NCBI GenBank assembly: GCA_016712225.1
Contig: JADJRL010000003.1
Span: 1,377,501 to 1,441,500, forward strand
Direction: 5' to 3'
Length of the DNA: 64,000 nucleotides
DNA from: Candidatus Defluviibacterium haderslevense
Lineage (GTDB): Bacteria; Bacteroidota; Bacteroidia; Chitinophagales; Saprospiraceae
The translations under genes were made by a program, and so were the position numbers. Below, in pieces: positions 55,168 through 64,000 of this stretch (positions are counted from its first letter, which is position 1; the number at the start of each line of letters is the position of its first letter). The notes under the pieces are model-generated. The model searched no databases. It was given only the letters and a program-made list of their open reading frames with translations, and was not told where the DNA came from.

Positions 55168-56685
55168 CTAAGAAATTAATTTAATAATTTCTTCAATATT
55201 ATTACGTTCATTAGATAATCTGGGTACTTTTTGTTGTGCTCCAATTTTATTTCTATTTTTTAACCATTTCATAAATGTACCAGAAGGTGCTATGTGCAAC
55301 TTTAATCGCTCCATTGCTAAACCTTTGTACCTTTTAGCTTCATAATCCGAATTTAATTTTTTCAAATTATCATCCAATACATTTGCAAAAGCTTCAGCAT
55401 CTTCAGGGGGTTTCTCAAACTCAATAACCCATTCATGTCCACCTTTACTATTTGTATTTAAAAAAATAGGCGCTGCCGTATAATCTCGTACTAAAACCCC
55501 AAATTCTTTACTTGTTTTTGCAAGTGCTTCATCTGTATTTGCTACCATTAGCTCCTCTCCAAATACATTAATAAATTGTTTAACCCGCCCCGTTATTTTA
55601 ATTTTATATGGAGAAGTTGAAGTAAATTGAATGGTGTCTCCTATTTTGTAACGATAAAGTCCAGAATTTGTGGTTATAACCATTGCATAATTTTTTCCCA
55701 CTTCAACTTCATGAAGTAATTTAGTTTCAGGAAACTCTTTTTCCCATTCAGCCATTGGAATAAATTCATAATACACACCATTATCTAATAAAAGCAACAT
55801 ATCATCGTGCCCAAAATCATTCTGAACTGCAAAATAACCCTCAGAAGCATTGTAGGTCTCCATATATGACATTCCTGGATTTGGAAAAAAAGTTTCAAAT
55901 GGCTTCCTATAAGGAACAAAACTTACTGCACCATGCACAAATGCTTGTATGTTGGGCCAAATTTCTTGGATATTCTGCTTTCCTGTAATTTCTAGCAATT
56001 TTTTGAATAATACCATAGCCCAAGTAGGTGTTCCAGCTATCATTCGAATATCTTCATTCAAACAATTAGTTGCTATTAATTCTAATTTTTCTTCAAAATT
56101 AGGTATTAAATTAATATCTAAACTTGGACTAATAAATGGTAAAGCAAATTTTGAAGTTCTTTGTAAAATAACAGCTGATACATCTCCAATAATACTACCT
56201 GGATATTCTTTGAGGTCTTTATTTAAGCTACCAACCAATAGTATACTTTTTCCTTCTACAATTTTTGGATTCTCAAGATTCTCATAAAGCTTAGCCACTA
56301 AACGCCAACTCCCCTTTGTATGACAATCTTTATGATTTTCATTAGTGATGGGTATAAATTTACTTTTATCGGCTGTAGTCCCCGATGATTTAGCAAAATA
56401 TTTTACCCTTCCTGGCCATAATATATCCGTTTCACCTTGCATCATACGATTTATATCATTTTTAAACAAATCGTATTCACGAATAGGAACTCTTTGCTGC
56501 CACTCTTCTTTTTTGGTTATACTATCAAATTGATATCTTAAACCCCATTCAGTATTTCTGGCTGTCTTTAGTATGGTCTTTAATTGGGCAGTTTGGGTTT
56601 CATGTGGTTTTTCAATAAAATTCTCAATTTGGCCTTGATGCACTTTTAAGTATTGTGACCATATGGCGTTAATTAAGCTATTCAT
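55168..56685 (-). CDS. GH3-family auxin-responsive-promoter-like acyl-amide synthetase
   Basis: A 505-residue member of the GH3 family within the ANL adenylate-forming superfamily. It carries GRVKYFAKSSGTTADKSKFIP (ATP-binding P-loop), YMETYNASEGYFAVQND, and TNSGLYRYKIGDTIQF near the hinge, followed by KITGRVKQFINVFGEEL. In plants GH3 enzymes link auxin or jasmonate to amino acids; bacterial members have no established substrate. The gene is on its own, convergent with nadA and near a cell-wall operon, without clear functional hints. Confidence 0.9.
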   Translation of the reverse strand: MNSLINAIWSQYLKVHQGQIENFIEKPHETQTAQLKTILKTARNTEWGLRYQFDSITKKEEWQQRVPIREYDLFKNDINRMMQGETDILWPGRVKYFAKSSGTTADKSKFIPITNENHKDCHTKGSWRLVAKLYENLENPKIVEGKSILLVGSLNKDLKEYPGSIIGDVSAVILQRTSKFALPFISPSLDINLIPNFEEKLELIATNCLNEDIRMIAGTPTWAMVLFKKLLEITGKQNIQEIWPNIQAFVHGAVSFVPYRKPFETFFPNPGMSYMETYNASEGYFAVQNDFGHDDMLLLLDNGVYYEFIPMAEWEKEFPETKLLHEVEVGKNYAMVITTNSGLYRYKIGDTIQFTSTSPYKIKITGRVKQFINVFGEELMVANTDEALAKTSKEFGVLVRDYTAAPIFLNTNSKGGHEWVIEFEKPPEDAEAFANVLDDNLKKLNSDYEAKRYKGLAMERLKLHIAPSGTFMKWLKNRNKIGAQQKVPRLSNERNNIEEIIKLIS

Positions 56686-56747
56686 TTATTGATCTTGATG
56701 GATATTTGCCTCAAAATTAACAAATTGACATATAAAAATAGCATATT

Positions 56748-57653
56748 TTAATCTGGAATACGTATCTCGTAGACCTTGCGCATCTTATTTGGTAAACTTG
56801 ACTTCAATAACCAAGGATTATATAATTTTAACTTGCGATATGTTATACCATGATCGTGGGCAAAATCAGCCAGACTTTCTATAGTTGTATCTATGACAAC
56901 AGACTTATACTTATCCATTTTTCCATATCCTAAGTGAGAATCCATATAGAAGCCATATTTTTCAGGATTCTGCATTATTTCTTTAATCGCCAGTATTCTA
57001 AAAACGTATCTATTGGTCTCATCACTTAAATTAAGATCATAATAATTATCTTCCTTTTGTTCCTCAATTGCACTTTGCAAGCCATTTGGTCCCATATTAT
57101 AAGCTGCCGCGACTAAGGTCCAGGAACCAAATTTTTGCTTTATTTTTTTAAGGTACTGACAAGCAGCAAAAGTTGATTTCTCAAAATGATTCCGCTCATC
57201 AACAAATTCTGTAACTTCAAGACCTAATTCTTTTGCAGTCGGATTCATAAATTGCCAAAAACCTTTTGCTCCGGCAGATGACATCGAATTTCTAAGAGAG
57301 CTCTCTGCTACAGCTAGGTATTTCAAGTCGTCAGGTATACCTTCTTTCTCAAAAACTTCTTCAATAAACGGAAAATATCGTTTTGCTAATTTTAAATGGA
57401 GTATTGTTGAAGTATGTTGATAGGTATTGGATAATAATTCTCTTTCTAATCTTTCAGAAACATCAAAATTTTCAATTGGAATTATTTCATCTGCAAAATA
57501 ATATTTTGAATCTAAGGGTATAGGTACAATTTTTTGTATTAATGAATCAAAATATTGGGATGTGGGTGTTTTAGAACTAATCAACAAAAACATAACTAAA
57601 ATTAAAAAACAACCAATACCAATTGTTATTCTTTTATCGATTCTATTTTTCAT
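56748..57653 (-). CDS. Lytic transglycosylase (SLT domain) protein
   Basis: A 301-residue exported enzyme with an N-terminal membrane anchor at about residues 10-28. The SLT domain has the catalytic glutamate in LAVAESSLRNSMSSAGAKG and continues FWQFMNPTAKELGL, then VAAAYNMGPNGLQSAI. It cleaves peptidoglycan glycan strands. The C-terminal ~50 residues may be a small LysM-like segment (ITYRKLKLYNPWLL), which is not certain. It follows murI by 31 bases. Confidence 0.93.
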   Translation of the reverse strand: MKNRIDKRITIGIGCFLILVMFLLISSKTPTSQYFDSLIQKIVPIPLDSKYYFADEIIPIENFDVSERLERELLSNTYQHTSTILHLKLAKRYFPFIEEVFEKEGIPDDLKYLAVAESSLRNSMSSAGAKGFWQFMNPTAKELGLEVTEFVDERNHFEKSTFAACQYLKKIKQKFGSWTLVAAAYNMGPNGLQSAIEEQKEDNYYDLNLSDETNRYVFRILAIKEIMQNPEKYGFYMDSHLGYGKMDKYKSVVIDTTIESLADFAHDHGITYRKLKLYNPWLLKSSLPNKMRKVYEIRIPD

Positions 57654-57684
57654 ATTTTACCATCGCTTTTTAGAAAATTATCAA

Positions 57685-58497
57685 TTATAAACTAAGTTTC
57701 TCTAAATGAATTTCTTCACCGTAAAACAATTTTGTTGTTTTTTCAAAATGAACTGACCAATCGGTAACCAAAAATTGATCTCTTTTATTTTTTATTTCAT
57801 TATTCAATAAATTTTCCTTAATTAAAATTGATTTTAGCTTAGCTGCAACAACTTGTGAAGAATCAAAAATTTTTATTTTATAATTATAAAATGCTTCAAT
57901 TTCATTTTTAATTAATGGATAATGGGTACAAGCTAATACTAAGCTATCAATACCCTTTAATTCTGGAAGGTCCAGATATTCATGTAAAACTGCATTGCTT
58001 ATGGAATTATTATAAAACCCTTCTTCAATCATTGGAGCTAATAATGGCGTAGCAACTGCTGAAAATTTCAGTGTTTTTTTTCTTCTTATAAGCTTGTTTT
58101 GGTAAACATTAGACTGAATTGTTGTTTTAGTAGCTATTATTCCAAGATGTTTTATACTTTCGTCGGCTACTACAATTTCGATCATGGGATCGATGACATT
58201 AATTACAGGGATACTTCCTTTATGTTGATCTCTCAAAAGCTCATAGGCTGCTGCCGAAGCTGTGTTACATGCTATTACGAGTGCTTTACAAGACTTTTCT
58301 TTTATTAAATAATTTGCAATTTGCGATGCATAATATCTAATCAAATCCATCGACTTATCACCGTATGGCATATGACTGGTATCGCCAATATAAATGATTT
58401 GTTCGTTTGGAAGGATTTTATTGATTGCTTGTGCTACAGTAAGGCCTCCAATTCCAGAGTCAAAAACTCCAATTGGGCGATCCGAGTAAATAGACAA
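57685..58497 (-). CDS. murI: Glutamate racemase
   Basis: A 270-residue enzyme that supplies D-glutamate for peptidoglycan. The family opening GVFDSGIGGLTVAQAI, the first catalytic cysteine in VIACNTASAAAYE and the second in SLVLACTHYPLIKNEIE are present. It lies between the ompH pair (3 bases away) and the lytic transglycosylase, an arrangement known across Bacteroidota for envelope biogenesis. Confidence 0.96.
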   Translation of the reverse strand: MSIYSDRPIGVFDSGIGGLTVAQAINKILPNEQIIYIGDTSHMPYGDKSMDLIRYYASQIANYLIKEKSCKALVIACNTASAAAYELLRDQHKGSIPVINVIDPMIEIVVADESIKHLGIIATKTTIQSNVYQNKLIRRKKTLKFSAVATPLLAPMIEEGFYNNSISNAVLHEYLDLPELKGIDSLVLACTHYPLIKNEIEAFYNYKIKIFDSSQVVAAKLKSILIKENLLNNEIKNKRDQFLVTDWSVHFEKTTKLFYGEEIHLEKLSL

Positions 58498-58500
58498 ATT

Positions 58501-59010
58501 TTAAATGCCTAATTTGGTTTTCACTAATGCAGTTATATCCATACTTTCTTGAGCATATAATAGAATTCCCGCACTTGAATCGAAAATATAGGTAAACTGA
58601 TTTTCTGTAGCAACTTGTTTAATAATATTATTTACTTTATCTAAAATGGGTTGTAAAGTTTCTTGACGCTTTGTTTGCAACTGTTTTTGCATCTCTTGTT
58701 CAAACTTACCCAATTCTCCTTCTTGTTCTTTTAATTTTTTAGCTTCTTCCTCCAACGCTTTTGGAGAAATTTCACCAGATTGTTCTTTTCTTTGAAGGTC
58801 TTTATATTTCCCTTCTAAATCTTGAACCATTTGTTGCCCCTTTTTTTCCAATTGAGCTTGAAGGGCTTGAAGGTTTGCATCAGCTTGTTTTACTTCAGGT
58901 AATTCTGACAACAATGCTTGAGAATTTAAATATCCAAATTTTTGTGCATGGATTACCGTTCCTGAACCAATTATGAAACAAAATAATAAAGTTAATATAT
59001 TGATTTTCAT
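58501..59010 (-). CDS. OmpH/Skp family periplasmic chaperone (second copy)
   Basis: A 169-residue exported protein with a signal peptide (to about residue 22) and a long charged coiled coil, VKQADANLQALQAQLEKKGQ through EGELGKFEQEMQKQL. Start and end strands (KFGYLNSQALL, FTYIFDSSAGILLY) form the family base. Skp-like trimers hold unfolded outer-membrane proteins. It is the partner of the upstream ompH gene and has its own -7 box. Confidence 0.94.
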   Translation of the reverse strand: MKINILTLLFCFIIGSGTVIHAQKFGYLNSQALLSELPEVKQADANLQALQAQLEKKGQQMVQDLEGKYKDLQRKEQSGEISPKALEEEAKKLKEQEGELGKFEQEMQKQLQTKRQETLQPILDKVNNIIKQVATENQFTYIFDSSAGILLYAQESMDITALVKTKLGI

Positions 59011-59033
59011 GATTTTATAAAATTTTATTCGCG

Positions 59034-59041
59034 CAAATATA
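59034..59041 (-). promoter_or_regulatory. -7 element (TATATTTG) before the second ompH
   Basis: On the minus strand the bases read TATATTTGCGC, a perfect TAnnTTTG box, 23 bases before the start codon. It suggests the second ompH can be transcribed from its own promoter in addition to read-through from the first. Confidence 0.55.
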
Positions 59042-59069
59042 CATTTTTTTTAAAAATATATTGACATAA

Positions 59070-59594
59070 TTATTTACCTGTTGGTTTGAATTTTTTGATG
59101 ATGTCATCGGTCTTATCTAATTCTTTACTATAATAGATGACACCTGCCGATCCGCTGGTATCAAAAATAACTTCTAAACCTTTTGAAATTGCATATTCTT
59201 GAATGGCTGCATAAACTTTATCTTGAACGGGTCTTACTAAATCTTGCCTTTTTTTGAATAATTCTCCTTCTTCTCCGAATTTATCTTTTTGCATTTTACG
59301 AGCTTCCTTTTCGCGATTCATAATTTCCTCTTCCTTTCCTTTGCGTTGTTCTTCTGTTAAAAGCACTTGCTCGGCTTGATATTTATTATATAATGCTTTT
59401 ATTTTATCATACTCTACTGCTATTTCTTGCTTCCAAGTTGCTGCCACACGATCCAATTCGTCTTGAGCCTTTTTGTATTCATCAATATTGTCTAATACTT
59501 TATTAACATCTACTAATACAAATCGCTGAGCCTTTACACCATTAATAATGAATCCAATGGAAAAAATAACGATAAAAAATTTTACTAGTTTCAT
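59070..59594 (-). CDS. OmpH/Skp family periplasmic chaperone (first copy)
   Basis: A 174-residue exported protein starting at ATG 59594 (MKLVKFFIVIFS), signal peptide to about residue 22. It has a charged coiled coil (KAQDELDRVAATWKQEIAVEYDKIK to REKEARKMQKDKFGEEGELFKKRQDL) between the two family strands FVLVDVNKVL and LEVIFDTSGSAGVIYY. An earlier in-frame ATG would prepend 18 residues before the signal peptide and is not supported. It pairs with the downstream ompH gene. Confidence 0.93.
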   Translation of the reverse strand: MKLVKFFIVIFSIGFIINGVKAQRFVLVDVNKVLDNIDEYKKAQDELDRVAATWKQEIAVEYDKIKALYNKYQAEQVLLTEEQRKGKEEEIMNREKEARKMQKDKFGEEGELFKKRQDLVRPVQDKVYAAIQEYAISKGLEVIFDTSGSAGVIYYSKELDKTDDIIKKFKPTGK

Positions 59595-59750
59595 TTTGTT
59601 TAAATTATAGAATTTTAAAATCAAGTACATTGTCATTGATGAAAGCACAATATTTCATCCAATAATGTTAGTAACTTAAAATTTATTGCAATAGTTTGTT
59701 GGTTTATTTGTTTAACGTGAACTTAACTATTAATAATAGAATTAAAAAAA

Positions 59751-61742
59751 TTAAGCTTCTTTTTCAATAGATTCAATATTGGTCTTTTCATCAGAAACAT
59801 GCTGTCCGGTTAAAGGCACTGGCTCCGCTGATTTATCCTTATGATAAGGAGATGGGCCAATTAATCTTTCAACATCAGACCTTAATAATACTTCCTTTTT
59901 AAGAAGTTCAGCAGCCAATATATCCAATTCTGGTCTCTTTTCAACTAATAAATTTTGTGCTCTAATATACTGAATATCAATAAGTTTTCTAACTTCTTCG
60001 TCCATTAGTTTAGCGGTTTCTTCACTATATGGTCTTTGAAAATTCTCTTGAGCCATACTATAAAATGAAACATTGCCAACTTTTTCATTCATACCAAAAA
60101 CTGAAATCATACTATATCCCATCTTAGTTACAGTATCTAAATCAGATTGAGCCCCTGTTGAAATTTTATCGAATATTATTCTTTCTGCTGCTCGACCACC
60201 CATTGTCATGCATATTCTGTCTAGCATTGCTTCAGTTCTAGTTATATATTCTTCTTTTGGTAAATATTGAGCATACCCAAGGGTCCCTATACCCCTAGGA
60301 ACTATAGTAACTTTAACTAACGGACTTGCATAAGGTAAGTACCAACCACAAATTGCATGTCCTGCTTCGTGAAAAGCAATAACTTGTTTTTCATCTGGTG
60401 AAATTAATTTGTTTTTCTTTTCCAAGCCACCGATGACTCTATCTAATGCAAAATTAAAGTCATCCAAATCAATTTCTTTTTTATTTCTTCGGGCTGCAAC
60501 CAAGGCAGACTCATTACAAACATTTGCAATATCTGCACCTGCAAATCCTGGCGTCATCTCAGCTAAGACTCCAGGTGTAACCTCTGCAGAAAGTTTCAAT
60601 TTTTTTAAATGTACTTTGAAAATTTCAGCTCTACCCTTTAAATCTGGTGGATCAATTGATATTTGTCTATCAAATCGACCGGGACGCAACAAAGCACTAT
60701 CTAAAATATCTGGTCTATTGGTAGCTGCCATCAAAATTACACCATTGTCAGTACTAAAGCCATCCATTTCAACCAACAATTGATTTAAGGTGTTTTCTCT
60801 TTCATCATTCCCGCCCTGCATTTGATTTTTACCTCTGGCCCTGCCTACTGCATCAATCTCATCTATAAAGACTATACAAGGTGCCTTTTCACGGGCTTGT
60901 CTAAACAAGTCTCTAACTCTTGAAGCCCCAACGCCGACGAACATTTCAACAAAATCAGAACCAGAAATAGTAAAAAAAGGTACACCTGCTTCTCCAGCTA
61001 CAGCTTTAGCCAATAAGGTTTTTCCTGTACCCGGGGGTCCAACTAATAATACACCTTTTGGAATTTTGCCTCCTAAAGAAGTATATTTTTTTGGATTCTT
61101 AAGAAAATCAACCACCTCCATTACCTCCTCCTTAGCTTCGTCAAGTCCCGCTACATCCTCAAAAGTTGTATTAGTCATACTGTTTTTTTCAAACAACATA
61201 GCTTTTGATTTACCTATATTAAATATTTGGCCTCCAGGTCCAGATCCACCACCACCTACTTTCCTCATTATCAACATCCAAATACCAAGTATTAATAAAA
61301 AAGGTAAAACAAATGATAATATCGGCCCTAACCAATTTTGTTTTTCAACATAACTAAGTTCTATTTTATTAGGCAAACGCTCATTTAGTTTATCAATTTT
61401 ATTTGCAAAATTTTCTTCGGGTCCAATATTAAAAAAATAATGGGGTTTTACTCCTAGTGATGATTTCCCGGCATCTTTATATTCATCTTTAGTTAATGCC
61501 TCCTTTTTGAGATATATGTAAGCATATTTTTTATTCGTAATTTCGACTTTATCAAGGTCGCCTTTAAGAGCCATATCTTCAAATCGGCTAAAACTAACCG
61601 GATCCTTAGTGGGGTTGGCTATATAAAATAGATTAACTCCAATTATTGCTAAAAATAGTATGCCGTATATCCAATAGGAATTAAATCCTTTGTTTCCATT
61701 ATCCTTTTTTTTCGGAAGCGGATTATTTTCTTGATTTTCCAT
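59751..61742 (-). CDS. ftsH: ATP-dependent zinc metalloprotease FtsH
   Basis: A 663-residue membrane protease. Two membrane helices (about 24-41 and 138-159) flank a periplasmic domain. The AAA module has Walker A GPPGTGKT at 235-242 and Walker B in CIVFIDEIDAVG (289-300). The zinc site HEAGH is at 458-462. It degrades misassembled membrane proteins and unstable regulators. It follows rsfS by 75 bases, the usual phylum-wide order. Confidence 0.97.
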   Translation of the reverse strand: MENQENNPLPKKKDNGNKGFNSYWIYGILFLAIIGVNLFYIANPTKDPVSFSRFEDMALKGDLDKVEITNKKYAYIYLKKEALTKDEYKDAGKSSLGVKPHYFFNIGPEENFANKIDKLNERLPNKIELSYVEKQNWLGPILSFVLPFLLILGIWMLIMRKVGGGGSGPGGQIFNIGKSKAMLFEKNSMTNTTFEDVAGLDEAKEEVMEVVDFLKNPKKYTSLGGKIPKGVLLVGPPGTGKTLLAKAVAGEAGVPFFTISGSDFVEMFVGVGASRVRDLFRQAREKAPCIVFIDEIDAVGRARGKNQMQGGNDERENTLNQLLVEMDGFSTDNGVILMAATNRPDILDSALLRPGRFDRQISIDPPDLKGRAEIFKVHLKKLKLSAEVTPGVLAEMTPGFAGADIANVCNESALVAARRNKKEIDLDDFNFALDRVIGGLEKKNKLISPDEKQVIAFHEAGHAICGWYLPYASPLVKVTIVPRGIGTLGYAQYLPKEEYITRTEAMLDRICMTMGGRAAERIIFDKISTGAQSDLDTVTKMGYSMISVFGMNEKVGNVSFYSMAQENFQRPYSEETAKLMDEEVRKLIDIQYIRAQNLLVEKRPELDILAAELLKKEVLLRSDVERLIGPSPYHKDKSAEPVPLTGQHVSDEKTNIESIEKEA

Positions 61743-61817
61743 GTTTTCTAATTAAATTCGTGTTCTCAATAAAAATTTATCTAATAACGAAGATTTGTGG
61801 TAAACAGTTGCTGATTT

Positions 61818-62207
61818 TTAAATATTTTGATATTCTTTAAATTTTCCGTCACTCCAAAGATCTTCTAAATCATAATAATGTCTTGTCGCTTTGTCAAAAA
61901 TATGGACTACTACATCAAAAAAATCGACCAATACCCACTTTGCTCCGATTTGACCTTCAGATCTTCCTTCTATACCTCCAAATTCAGATTTAACCCTTCT
62001 GTTAACATTATTGGCGATTGCCTTTATCTGAGTACTGCTCTCTCCTTCTGTAATAACAAAAAATTTGGCAGGAGCATCAGGGATATGTCTCAAGTCAATT
62101 TGTACAATGGCTTTTCCCTTTATATCCTGGATACTGTCAATTATTAAATCTAGAAATGCATTATCTTTAGCATCTCTTTGCGGAACTTCCCTAATGTTTC
62201 TTTCCAA
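61818..62207 (-). CDS. rsfS: Ribosomal silencing factor RsfS
   Basis: A 129-residue protein with the family core DIKGKAIVQIDLRHIPDAPAKFFVITEG, STQIKAIANNVNRRVK and KWVLVDFFDVVVHIFDKATRHYYDLEDLWSDG. RsfS binds L14 of the large subunit and blocks subunit joining when nutrients are low. It is divergent from birA and upstream of ftsH. Confidence 0.96.
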   Translation of the reverse strand: MERNIREVPQRDAKDNAFLDLIIDSIQDIKGKAIVQIDLRHIPDAPAKFFVITEGESSTQIKAIANNVNRRVKSEFGGIEGRSEGQIGAKWVLVDFFDVVVHIFDKATRHYYDLEDLWSDGKFKEYQNI

Positions 62208-62252
62208 AATTTAATTCTTTTTAATTTTTTGATGATCTAAATTGACGATAAC

Positions 62253-62999
62253 ATGCTCTTTGACTTTGATTTTATTCATGTGAAAGAAATAGACTCTACC
62301 AACAATTTTGCTCTAAATTACATAACAAAAACCAATCCAAAGGATGGTTTCTGCATATTTACTGACTATCAGACAGCAGGGAAAGGACAATATGGCAGAC
62401 AATGGGAAAGTAATTCTGGGCAAAACCTATTATGTAGTATAATTTTAAAGCCAAGCAACTTAAAAATTGAAAACCTATTTGAACTACATGTAATAACCAG
62501 TTTGGCCATTTTTAAAACATTAAATGATTTATCAATTAAAGAGCTTAAGATTAAATGGCCAAATGACATTTTTGTTGGTAATAATAAAATAGCTGGAATT
62601 CTCATACAAAATGTAATACGTGGAACAAAATTAGTTTCAAGTATAATTGGAATAGGTATAAATGTAAATCAATTGCAATTCAACACAAATAATCTAGTGA
62701 GTTCAATCAAAAATGAAATAGGGAATGACATTGAAATAAGACCATTGCTTGCAATTTTACATAAAAATTTAATGTATTACAATGATATCCTAAAAAATAC
62801 AATCCATGATCAATTACTTAAAGAATACAATGATCATTTATATAATAAAAATATGGAAATTCAATTTAAAACCAAAACGGATGAGCTTAGAAAGGGTCAA
62901 TTGGTTGGAGTAAATACTATTGGTCAATTAATTATCTATACAGTTGATAAACTTCTAATATTTGACTTTGGCGAAGTAGATATTATCTATGTTAAGTAA
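62253..62999 (+). CDS. birA: Biotin--[acetyl-CoA-carboxylase] ligase
   Basis: A 248-residue biotin protein ligase with the core motifs EIDSTNNFALNYI, TDYQTAGKGQYGRQWESNSG (GRxxxR-type biotinyl-AMP loop) and IKWPNDIFVGNNKIAGIL. It lacks the N-terminal DNA-binding domain, so it is a monofunctional ligase and not a repressor. It attaches biotin to carboxylases. It is divergent from rsfS and convergent with the glycosyltransferase gene. Confidence 0.95.
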   Translation: MLFDFDFIHVKEIDSTNNFALNYITKTNPKDGFCIFTDYQTAGKGQYGRQWESNSGQNLLCSIILKPSNLKIENLFELHVITSLAIFKTLNDLSIKELKIKWPNDIFVGNNKIAGILIQNVIRGTKLVSSIIGIGINVNQLQFNTNNLVSSIKNEIGNDIEIRPLLAILHKNLMYYNDILKNTIHDQLLKEYNDHLYNKNMEIQFKTKTDELRKGQLVGVNTIGQLIIYTVDKLLIFDFGEVDIIYVK

Positions 63000-63012
63000 A
63001 AAGTCCAATCCA

Positions 63013-63792
63013 TTAAAATTGATTTATAACCATTGATGTACTTCCATCCCCTTGTTGTGATGTTTGCATAACCAATTTAGGAACACATAAGAATCCAACT
63101 AAATGTTCATTAGTAATAGCCCAAGGTAGAACATGATCAGCTGGAAAAATTAATGGCGTTTGTAATTCGATTATTTTTTTACATCCATAATTAGAAATAG
63201 CATAAGCATCCGCAAAATAATGATACCCAGCTCTCCTCAAATGTTTCGAAAACGGCTTACTATAATAATTCCAAATCATTTTATAATTAAATTTCATCAG
63301 TCCGAAAAAATGTTGAAAACTATAAAAACATTGTTTTAAAAAAGTGCCTAAATGATTCTTTTCATTCTTATCATAGTCTAAATATAGTATATCCCATTTC
63401 TTTGGAATTTCATTCATCATTTGATTGAGCTTTTCTAATGTTCCTTTTTTAAGAATGATATCGTCTTCAAGAATGAGTACATTTGAATAACCTTTTTCAA
63501 TTATTTCTTTATAAATCAAGTAATGACCTTGTGCACACGCAAGCTCACCTAAACTCATTGACTTACTAAATCTTTCCATGGATATAGCCTTTTTTTCATC
63601 ATAAAAACCTAAAGCTATCCAATCCTGTTTCTTTATTTGATTTTTATTAACCCCATAAAAAAAACTAAATGCGACATCACTTAATTGCGTTTCAATAAGC
63701 TTTTGTCTTTCTTTAGAAGAATCAATTGTTAATACAAAAATATGATCAAAATATTTATTGAATATATGCTTTGATTCTGGTGTGTCTGCCAT
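63013..63792 (-). CDS. Family 25 glycosyltransferase (LPS-type)
   Basis: A 259-residue GT25 enzyme: HIFVLTIDSSKERQKLIETQL at the N terminus, LGELACAQGHYLIYKEIIEKGYSNVLILEDDII with the metal-binding DxD-like EDD, and DAYAISNYGCKKIIELQTPLIFPADHVL near the end. Such enzymes add sugars to lipooligosaccharide or exopolysaccharide in Gram-negative bacteria. It is convergent with birA, 13 bases away. Confidence 0.92.
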   Translation of the reverse strand: MADTPESKHIFNKYFDHIFVLTIDSSKERQKLIETQLSDVAFSFFYGVNKNQIKKQDWIALGFYDEKKAISMERFSKSMSLGELACAQGHYLIYKEIIEKGYSNVLILEDDIILKKGTLEKLNQMMNEIPKKWDILYLDYDKNEKNHLGTFLKQCFYSFQHFFGLMKFNYKMIWNYYSKPFSKHLRRAGYHYFADAYAISNYGCKKIIELQTPLIFPADHVLPWAITNEHLVGFLCVPKLVMQTSQQGDGSTSMVINQF

Positions 63793-63873
63793 AATTACAT
63801 ATTTTAATATTTTTACCTAAATTATGATGCCATTAATCATAATAAAAACGTAATATTACAAAAAATTATCTCT

Positions 63874-64000
63874 ATGAAATGGTTTGCTGCTATAGTATTT
63901 TTTCAAATTCATTTAATTAATTTATCATCACAAATTTTAATTAATGAATTAAGTAGTACTAATAATAAATGGATTAGCGATGAAGACAACGAATACCCCG
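63874..64000 (+). CDS. Exported lamin-tail-domain protein (5' end only)
   Basis: The frame opens at ATG 63874 and runs off the window after 42 codons. A signal peptide (MKWFAAIVFFQIHLINLSSQ) is followed by ILINELSSTNNKWISDEDNEYP, which is the conserved start of a lamin-tail domain (INE.SS.N.....DED.E.PDW). In Bacteroidota such proteins are often T9SS cargoes or CotH-like proteins with a lamin-tail module. The rest of the gene is outside the window. Confidence 0.75.
   Translation, partial: MKWFAAIVFFQIHLINLSSQILINELSSTNNKWISDEDNEYP

Noticed and set aside
55170..55193. Hairpin AAGAAATTA/TAATTTCTT as a terminator of nadA
   Set aside because: It lies inside the last codons of the GH3 gene, is made only of A/T-rich bases with no T tract after it, and may be chance.

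Overview
The window is an AT-rich, densely coding chromosomal segment of a Bacteroidota bacterium, most likely a Saprospiria/Chitinophagia-like lineage (family placement is inference). The support is direct: gldD and gldE beside ssb and mutY, a type IX secretion (T9SS) C-terminal sorting domain on a large HYR/lectin protein, a mitochondrial-type aconitase, a MetG with a KISTS signature, paired OmpH/Skp genes next to murI, the rsfS-ftsH pair facing birA, and -7 promoter boxes of the Bacteroidota form TAnnTTTG. I saw no rRNA, tRNA, CRISPR array, insertion sequence or prophage.

Layout. 1-1973: end of an Mla-type lipid transport operon (permease, ATPase, MCE protein). 2197-9833: a POT peptide transporter, a lipoprotein, aconitase, MscL, a TonB-like protein, a small lipoprotein and an isoprenylcysteine-methyltransferase-like membrane enzyme. 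10051-12882: MetG and a spermidine-synthase-like methyltransferase. 12920-15043 (minus): an arsenosugar-type operon made of a carboxymuconolactone-decarboxylase-like protein, the radical SAM enzyme ArsS and a family 2 glycosyltransferase. 15086-19885: an outer-membrane barrel, a DUF547 protein, a PagL-like protein and HutH. 20129-24997: recA, then mutY-ssb-gldE-gldD. 25193-30886: a DUF4197 lipoprotein, a 1071-residue barrel protein with a degenerate protease-like front end, a metallo-beta-lactamase-fold hydrolase and PyrD. 30931-35626: two Hsp20 genes and a 1196-residue T9SS cargo with HYR repeats, a C-type lectin domain and a GEVED domain. 35966-43922: hypoxanthine phosphoribosyltransferase, UvrA, an EamA transporter, a glutaminyl cyclase and two L,D-transpeptidases.

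45033-54059 is a phenylacetyl-CoA catabolic cluster in the order paaE-A-B-C, unknown protein, paaH-I-J, DinB-like, paaZ, followed closely by nadA. It encodes the ring epoxidase, the ring-opening bifunctional PaaZ and the last beta-oxidation steps. No recognisable PaaD, PaaF/PaaG or PaaK is present. A 114-residue protein of unclear origin occupies the slot where paaD and a crotonase would be expected. 55168-63792 holds a GH3-like enzyme, a lytic transglycosylase, MurI, two OmpH/Skp chaperones, FtsH, RsfS, BirA and a family 25 glycosyltransferase. The right edge cuts the start of a lamin-tail-domain exported protein.

Most of the region is ordinary housekeeping. The points most worth a second look are the C-type lectin domain that appears to be inserted inside an HYR domain, the three-gene arsenosugar operon with its glycosyltransferase, the gap in the paa cluster, an array of TGACAT half-sites in front of the Hsp20 pair, and the protease-like domain that lacks its HExxH motif. 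None of these, read from sequence alone, amounts to proof of a new system.
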